This document shows, piece after piece, positions 59,526-64,000 of a DNA stretch of 64,000 nucleotides (position 1 is its first letter; each line of letters starts with the position of its first letter). This DNA is from Bacteroidaceae bacterium. GTDB taxonomy: Bacteria; Bacteroidota; Bacteroidia; Bacteroidales; Bacteroidaceae. Location: the NCBI GenBank assembly GCA_017552435.1, contig JAFZPZ010000015.1, positions 43,552 to 107,551 of the forward strand, read 5' to 3'. The position numbers and the translations under genes were made by a program. Below the pieces are notes generated by a model, which had not been told where the DNA came from, ran no database searches, and saw nothing but the letters and a program-made list of their open reading frames with translations.

Positions 59526-61439
59526 ATGAAAAATATATCGGATAAAATATTGAATTGGTATTTTTCAAAGAAGCTACTGCCCCATTGGTGTGTCTTGATG
59601 CTTGATTGCGCTATCGTTGGTTTTGCGGGGGTGTTTGTGTTCTGGATGTTTACCAAGCCAATCTTCTTCGCCTTCAATTTTGAAAGGGCTTTACACTCTG
59701 TCATTTTATTCATGCTGTTGAGTGTGGTAGGGTTCAAATTGTTCCATATCTATTCAAGTGTCGTTCGCTATTCTTCATTTGTGGATTTGATGAAGGTGGC
59801 TTACGGAAACTTGTTGAATATGGTATTAGCTATCGGGGTGAGTCAGTGGATTTATTATTGTCATATCGGTTATTTCCATTATTTCTTTATCAGACATGTT
59901 ATTACCATATTTATCATAGCTACCTTGTTGATGTGGGGCATGCGTATCGTCATCAAAAAGCTCTACGAAATGGTGTCTGAGGATTCAAAGGCTATGCAAA
60001 CACTCATCTTTGGCTCTATGGAAGGTGGGGTGGCTCTGGCTAAGAGCATTCGCAGCCAGAGACCTGCAAAATTCAATCTGAGGGGCTTTATATCGCATGA
60101 TGGCTCATTTAAGAATCATATCATAATGGGAGTTAATGTCTATGAAGCAAATGAGAAACTGGAAGTTGTTATCAAGAAAGAGGCCATAAAGGCCGTATTA
60201 GTATCACCGCTACGCATCAATAGCTTCCAAAACAATGAGTCCTTACAGGATATGTTCATTAATGCTGGCGTAAAGATTTATATGGCTAACAATTTGAAAG
60301 AGTGGAAGGCTGGTGATGATATGACGGATGTTCAGTTGAAGGAGGTCTCTGTAGAGGACTTGCTTCCTCGCGATGAAATAAAGATAGACATGGCTTCCGT
60401 AGGACAGGAACTGACCGGTAAACGGGTGCTGATAACGGGAGCTGCGGGTAGCATTGGATCGGAAATGGTGAGACAGGTGGCGGTCTATAAGCCTGCTGCC
60501 ATGATGCTGATAGATCAGGCGGAGACTCCTGAGCACGATGTGCGGTTGATGATGTCGAAGGAATTCCCGGAGATTGAGGCTAAAACGGTTGTGACAAGCA
60601 TCTGTAAGGCCGACAGGATGGAAAGACTGTTTGCTGAATTCAAACCAGACTATGTGTTCCATGCAGCAGCATATAAGCATGTGCCAATGATGGAGGACAA
60701 TCCCAGTGAGGCTGTGCAGAACAATATTTATGGTACCAAGGTAATTGCCGATTTGTCTGTGAAGTATGGAGTGAAGAAGTTCGTGATGGTTTCGACAGAC
60801 AAAGCTGTAAATCCTACCAACGTGATGGGTTGTTCCAAGCGTATTTGTGAAATATATACTCAAGCCTTGAGCAAGGTTTGTAATACACAGTTTGTGACAA
60901 CACGATTCGGAAATGTGCTTGGTTCGAACGGTTCGGTAATACCATTGTTCAAGAAGCAGATTAAAGAAGGCGGACCTGTCACTGTGACAGATCCTGATAT
61001 TATCCGTTACTTCATGCTGATTCCAGAGGCTTGTAAGTTAGTGTTGGAAGCTGGTACAAAGGGACATGGAGGAGAGATTTTCGTGTTTGATATGGGTAAA
61101 CCGGTGAAGATAGTCGATTTGGCTAAGCGCATGATACAATTGAGTAATGCTAAGAATGTGGAAATCAAGTTCACAGGTCTCCGCCCTGGTGAGAAACTTT
61201 TTGAAGAGGTGCTGAATGAACAGGAGAATTCCAAACCTTCATTCCATGAGAAGATACGTATTGCAGAAGTGAGGGAGTATGACTATGAAAAAGTCAGCAA
61301 GCAAATTGATGACCTTATTGAAATCTCCAAAAACTACGATGATATGGCTATTGTCAAGAAGATGAAGGAAATAGTGCCAGAATATATAAGTAAAAACTCA
61401 AAATACGAAGAATTGGATAAAAAAACTAATATAAAATAA
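59526..61439 (+). CDS. Membrane-bound UDP-HexNAc 4,6-dehydratase (CapD/PglF/WbpM type)
   Basis: 637 residues from the ATG at 59526. Four transmembrane helices at the N-terminus, then a CoA-like Rossmann domain, then the SDR part (ITGAAGSIGSEMVRQV, FHAAAYKHVPMMEDNPSEAV, MVSTDKAVNPTNVMGCSKR, TTRFGNVLGSNGSVIPLF). It makes the 4-keto-6-deoxy sugar nucleotide that the adjacent aminotransferase uses. The pair is the standard route to bacillosamine or AATGal. Confidence 0.92.
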   Translation: MKNISDKILNWYFSKKLLPHWCVLMLDCAIVGFAGVFVFWMFTKPIFFAFNFERALHSVILFMLLSVVGFKLFHIYSSVVRYSSFVDLMKVAYGNLLNMVLAIGVSQWIYYCHIGYFHYFFIRHVITIFIIATLLMWGMRIVIKKLYEMVSEDSKAMQTLIFGSMEGGVALAKSIRSQRPAKFNLRGFISHDGSFKNHIIMGVNVYEANEKLEVVIKKEAIKAVLVSPLRINSFQNNESLQDMFINAGVKIYMANNLKEWKAGDDMTDVQLKEVSVEDLLPRDEIKIDMASVGQELTGKRVLITGAAGSIGSEMVRQVAVYKPAAMMLIDQAETPEHDVRLMMSKEFPEIEAKTVVTSICKADRMERLFAEFKPDYVFHAAAYKHVPMMEDNPSEAVQNNIYGTKVIADLSVKYGVKKFVMVSTDKAVNPTNVMGCSKRICEIYTQALSKVCNTQFVTTRFGNVLGSNGSVIPLFKKQIKEGGPVTVTDPDIIRYFMLIPEACKLVLEAGTKGHGGEIFVFDMGKPVKIVDLAKRMIQLSNAKNVEIKFTGLRPGEKLFEEVLNEQENSKPSFHEKIRIAEVREYDYEKVSKQIDDLIEISKNYDDMAIVKKMKEIVPEYISKNSKYEELDKKTNIK

Positions 61440-61441
61440 AC

Positions 61442-62776
61442 ATGAAATTAAGGAATATTCCTTTTTCGCCGCCGGATATGACGGAAGAAGAGGCGAAATT
61501 GGCATCAGAGGCCATTTTGAGTGGTTGGATTACTACAGGCCCCAAGACCAAGGAGTTTGAAAAGAAGATTGCCACATACGTGGGAACAAACAAAGTTGTG
61601 TGCCTGAATTCTGCCACAGCCGCTATGGAGATGGCACTCCGTCTGATAGGCGTAGGTCCTGAAGATGAGGTGATAGTGCCTGCTTATACCTATACTGCAA
61701 CAGCTTCTGTGACCCAGCACGTGGGTTGCAAGTTAGTGATGGTGGACAGCCAGAAGGACAATTTGGAGATGGACTATGACAAATTGGCTGAGGCTATCAC
61801 GGAACACACCAAAGTTATTTGCCCTGTGGATCTGGGTGGCGTGATGTGTGACTATGACAAGATTTTTGCTGTGATTGAGGCAAAGAAGCATTTGTTCAGA
61901 CCTTCTAATGAGATTCAGAAGAAGATAGGGCGCATTATTGTGGATGCTGATGATGCTCATGCGTTAGGCACCAAGTGGCACGGTAAAATGGCAGGAAGTA
62001 TCGCTGATTTCACTTCTTTCAGCTTCCATGCTGTGAAGAATTTGACCACTGCTGAAGGTGGCGCACTTACATGGCACCTACCCTTTGGGTCGGAGCCGTT
62101 TCAAGGTTCTTGGACAAGCCAAGGAGCAAAGCCGAGCGCAGGGTTCAAGGTTCAAGGTTATTTCCCGATAGTACCGAGGAAAGAGGGAGAAACGTGGGAT
62201 GAATTCTTATATAGATTATCTCAATTTCTGTCTCTCCATGGACAGAACAAGGACGCACTTGCGAAGTCAAAACTTGGGGCATGGGAATACGATGTGATTG
62301 GTCCATGGTATAAGTGCAATATGACGGACATTATGGCAGGTATTGGTATGGCACAATTGAGCCGTTATCAGGGAATGTTGGAACGTCGTCGAGAAATCAT
62401 CAATCGCTATAATGCAGCAATTGATAACCTTAACGCTAACCTTGACGCTAACCATCAGGTGAAATATCTGAATCATTATGGTGAGGATTTTTCCAGTAAT
62501 GGCCACTTGTATATTACCCGTCTGCAGGGTAGAACGCGTGAAGAAGCGAATAAGGTGATTGAACGAATGGCAGAGCGTCAGATAGCGTGCAATGTTCACT
62601 ACAAACCACTGCCTATGATGACGGCTTATAAGGCTTTGGGCTTCGACATCAAGGACTTCCCCAATGCGTATAATCTCTTTGTGAATGAGGTTACGCTGCC
62701 GCTCTATACGCGACTGAGCGACGAGGATGTAGAATACATAATCACGAATTATGTTGACATCATCAAAAACCTTTGA
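61442..62776 (+). CDS. DegT/DnrJ/EryC1 aminotransferase (PglE/WcfR type) with an insertion
   Basis: 444 residues, longer than the usual 380-400. MTEEEAKLASEAILSGWITT, LNSATAAMEMALR and the PLP lysine in SFSFHAVKNLTTAEGGALTW are normal. Between GGALTW and LSLHGQ there are about 45 extra residues (HLPFGSEPFQGSWTSQGAKP, SAGFKVQGYF...), partly encoded by GGTTCAA heptamers at 62139-62162. The enzyme should put an amino group at C4 of the product from the 4,6-dehydratase 2 bp upstream. Confidence 0.88.
   Translation: MKLRNIPFSPPDMTEEEAKLASEAILSGWITTGPKTKEFEKKIATYVGTNKVVCLNSATAAMEMALRLIGVGPEDEVIVPAYTYTATASVTQHVGCKLVMVDSQKDNLEMDYDKLAEAITEHTKVICPVDLGGVMCDYDKIFAVIEAKKHLFRPSNEIQKKIGRIIVDADDAHALGTKWHGKMAGSIADFTSFSFHAVKNLTTAEGGALTWHLPFGSEPFQGSWTSQGAKPSAGFKVQGYFPIVPRKEGETWDEFLYRLSQFLSLHGQNKDALAKSKLGAWEYDVIGPWYKCNMTDIMAGIGMAQLSRYQGMLERRREIINRYNAAIDNLNANLDANHQVKYLNHYGEDFSSNGHLYITRLQGRTREEANKVIERMAERQIACNVHYKPLPMMTAYKALGFDIKDFPNAYNLFVNEVTLPLYTRLSDEDVEYIITNYVDIIKNL
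62139..62162 (+). repeat. Heptamer run (GGTTCAA-type) in the aminotransferase gene
   Basis: GGGTTCAAGGTTCAAGGTTA: two full units and flanking partial units, encoding GFKVQGY within the insertion of the aminotransferase. Confidence 0.65.
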
Positions 62777-63824
62777 TGCTTTTCTGGCATTGGTACGACT
62801 TGGGATAGGGCATGCCTATTCTGGCTTCCCGGATGACGTTGACTGGGCGGCCATTAAAGCACTTGCTGGAAAGCATGGGCTTTCAGCTGTTGTGCTGGAT
62901 GGTATTGAGAATCTTCCTAAAAAGAACAGACCTCCCAGGAGAGAATCTCTTACTTGGATGGGCGAAATCGTGAAGAAATACGAACAACGCTATGGCTTAT
63001 ACAGAAAGGCTATAGCAGAATTGGCTGGCTGGCATCGTGCACACGGATTCCGGATGATGGTGTTGAAAGGATATGCATGTAGCTTGGATTGGCCAAAGCC
63101 TGAACATAGGCCATGTGGGGATATAGATATTTGGCAGTTTGGGAAACAGAAGGAAGCAGATGCAGAGTTGGAAGCTAGGTTCAAGATTGATAGCTCGCAT
63201 CATCACCATACGGTATTTAAATGGGGTAGGTTTATGGTGGAGAATCACTATGATTTCCTAAACGTGCATCACCATAAGTCGAATGTGGAGTTGGAGACTA
63301 TTCTGAAAGAACTGGGGCAGGATGATTCGCATTATGTAGAGTTGTTAGGGGAAAAGGTGTATCTGCCATCCCCAAACCTTCATGCCTTGTTTCTGCTCAG
63401 GCACTCCATGAGCAATTTTGCATCATCGGGTTTTGAGTTGAGGCAGTTGTTGGATTGGGGATTCTTTGTGGAGAAGCAGGGGAAAGATGTGGATTGGACA
63501 TGGCTGGATGGTATCCTTGACAAATATGGGATGAAGCAACTGTTCCAGATTTACAATGCAATATGTGTTGAGGATTTAGGGTTTGACGTGCGTCTGTTTC
63601 CGGCTGTACAGTTTGATCCCAGTTTGAAAGACCGTGTACTGAATGATATTCTTTCGCCAGAGTTCTCGGAAAAAGAAAAAGGTGGTTTTGTTCGCAGAGC
63701 CATCTTCAAATATCGTCGCTGGAGAGCCAACGCCTGGAAACATGAGCTTTGTTTTAGCGAAAGCATGTGGAGCGCTTTCTGGAGTGGAACGAAGAGTCAT
63801 CTGTTAAAACCAAGTAGTATTTGA
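62751..63824 (+). CDS. Nucleotidyltransferase-family protein (NTP_transf_5-like)
   Basis: 357 residues. The core has [20 protein letters not shown], then [20 protein letters not shown], the GD-x-D arrangement of uncharacterised nucleotidyltransferases found in capsule loci. [26 protein letters not shown] follows. The substrate is unknown. It overlaps the aminotransferase end by 26 bp and is followed after 16 bp by gmd. Confidence 0.75.
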   Translation: MLTSSKTFDAFLALVRLGIGHAYSGFPDDVDWAAIKALAGKHGLSAVVLDGIENLPKKNRPPRRESLTWMGEIVKKYEQRYGLYRKAIAELAGWHRAHGFRMMVLKGYACSLDWPKPEHRPCGDIDIWQFGKQKEADAELEARFKIDSSHHHHTVFKWGRFMVENHYDFLNVHHHKSNVELETILKELGQDDSHYVELLGEKVYLPSPNLHALFLLRHSMSNFASSGFELRQLLDWGFFVEKQGKDVDWTWLDGILDKYGMKQLFQIYNAICVEDLGFDVRLFPAVQFDPSLKDRVLNDILSPEFSEKEKGGFVRRAIFKYRRWRANAWKHELCFSESMWSAFWSGTKSHLLKPSSI

Positions 63825-63840
63825 CGATAACGAAATATAT

Positions 63841-64000
63841 GGCAACAAAAAAAGCATTAATAACTGGCGTTACGGGCCAGGATGGCTCTTACTTGAGCGA
63901 GTTCTTACTTGAAAAAGGTTACGAGGTGCACGGCATCATCCGCCGCAGCTCCGTGGACTTCCGCGAGCGCATTGCCCACCTCGAGGGCAAGCCCCACTTC
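63841..64000 (+). CDS. gmd: GDP-mannose 4,6-dehydratase, N-terminal part
   Basis: 53 residues are visible before the window ends: [20 protein letters not shown], then [20 protein letters not shown]. The [15 protein letters not shown]-binding start and RRSS are diagnostic. It makes GDP-4-keto-6-deoxymannose, the precursor of GDP-fucose and relatives, so the polymer probably also contains a 6-deoxyhexose. The gene continues past 64000. Confidence 0.93.

Noticed and set aside
1-64000. tRNA or rRNA genes
   Set aside because: No cloverleaf with a GTTCGAATC-type T-loop or rRNA-like stretch was noticed; a dedicated RNA search would be needed to exclude it fully.

Overview
The window looks like a chromosome segment of a Bacteroidales bacterium, most likely a gut or rumen Prevotella relative. 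The reasons are sigma-ABfr-type promoters (TTTG, about 19-20 nt, TAnnTTTG) with few classical Shine-Dalgarno sites, a UpxY/NusG-like antiterminator opening a polysaccharide locus, a type IX secretion-associated DUF5103 domain, a TonB receptor with the long Bacteroidetes-type export leader, and DUF1460 peptidoglycan recycling. The species cannot be fixed from the sequence alone.

Layout. 0-0.7 kb: a wrecked IS982-family transposase. 0.7-3 kb: an OmpA-like protein and N-acetylneuraminate lyase on the minus strand. 3.2-7.8 kb: ribosomal protein S1, ribonuclease Z and an HtrA/DegP protease. 7.9-10.2 kb: a compact operon of a small secreted protein, an HPr-kinase/PEPCK-like kinase, an S26-type peptidase and a PqqD-like protein, which I read as a possible peptide- or protein-maturation system. 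10.2-17.3 kb: a TRIC channel fused in frame to a DUF5103 protein, an AmpG-like transporter, a DUF1460 amidase-like protein and UvrA. 17.3-22.5 kb: a GHL10 glycoside-hydrolase-like protein, two CstA transporters and a small beta-barrel. 22.6-28.5 kb: the minus-strand ilvD-ilvB-(DUF559)-ilvN-ilvC branched-chain amino-acid operon. 28.9-32.1 kb: asparagine synthetase AsnA and a BtuB-like TonB receptor.

32.2-64 kb is a capsule/exopolysaccharide locus. It holds a promoter and structured leader, a UpxY-like regulator, export and chain-length proteins (two Wza-type, one Wzz, one Wzc tyrosine kinase), a HAD protein, a natural octahistidine membrane mini-protein, Wzy and Wzx. A wbpA/B/E/D set predicts UDP-2,3-diacetamido-2,3-dideoxy-glucuronate. 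A second module (4,6-dehydratase, aminotransferase, initiating sugar transferase) predicts an amino-trideoxy sugar on undecaprenyl phosphate. Glycosyltransferases, an acyltransferase, an ATP-grasp ligase, WbqC, PIG-L and an odd FAD/Fe-S dehydrogenase accompany them. The locus runs off the right edge inside gmd.

The strongest unusual signal is two interspersed repeat families. One is a GC-rich palindromic repeat (CTCCCCC-N3/4-GGGGGAG-N4-GAGGGGG) found about a dozen times between 7.8 and 30.1 kb, often inside genes and in frame. The other is a set of AT-rich tandem heptamers whose unit differs from place to place while the 7-bp period is kept. A DUF559 (PD-(D/E)XK nuclease-like) gene between ilvB and ilvN is bracketed by inverted copies of the GC-rich palindrome (21 of 24 bases match). 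It therefore looks like a tiny mobile unit and a candidate driver of the repeat family.
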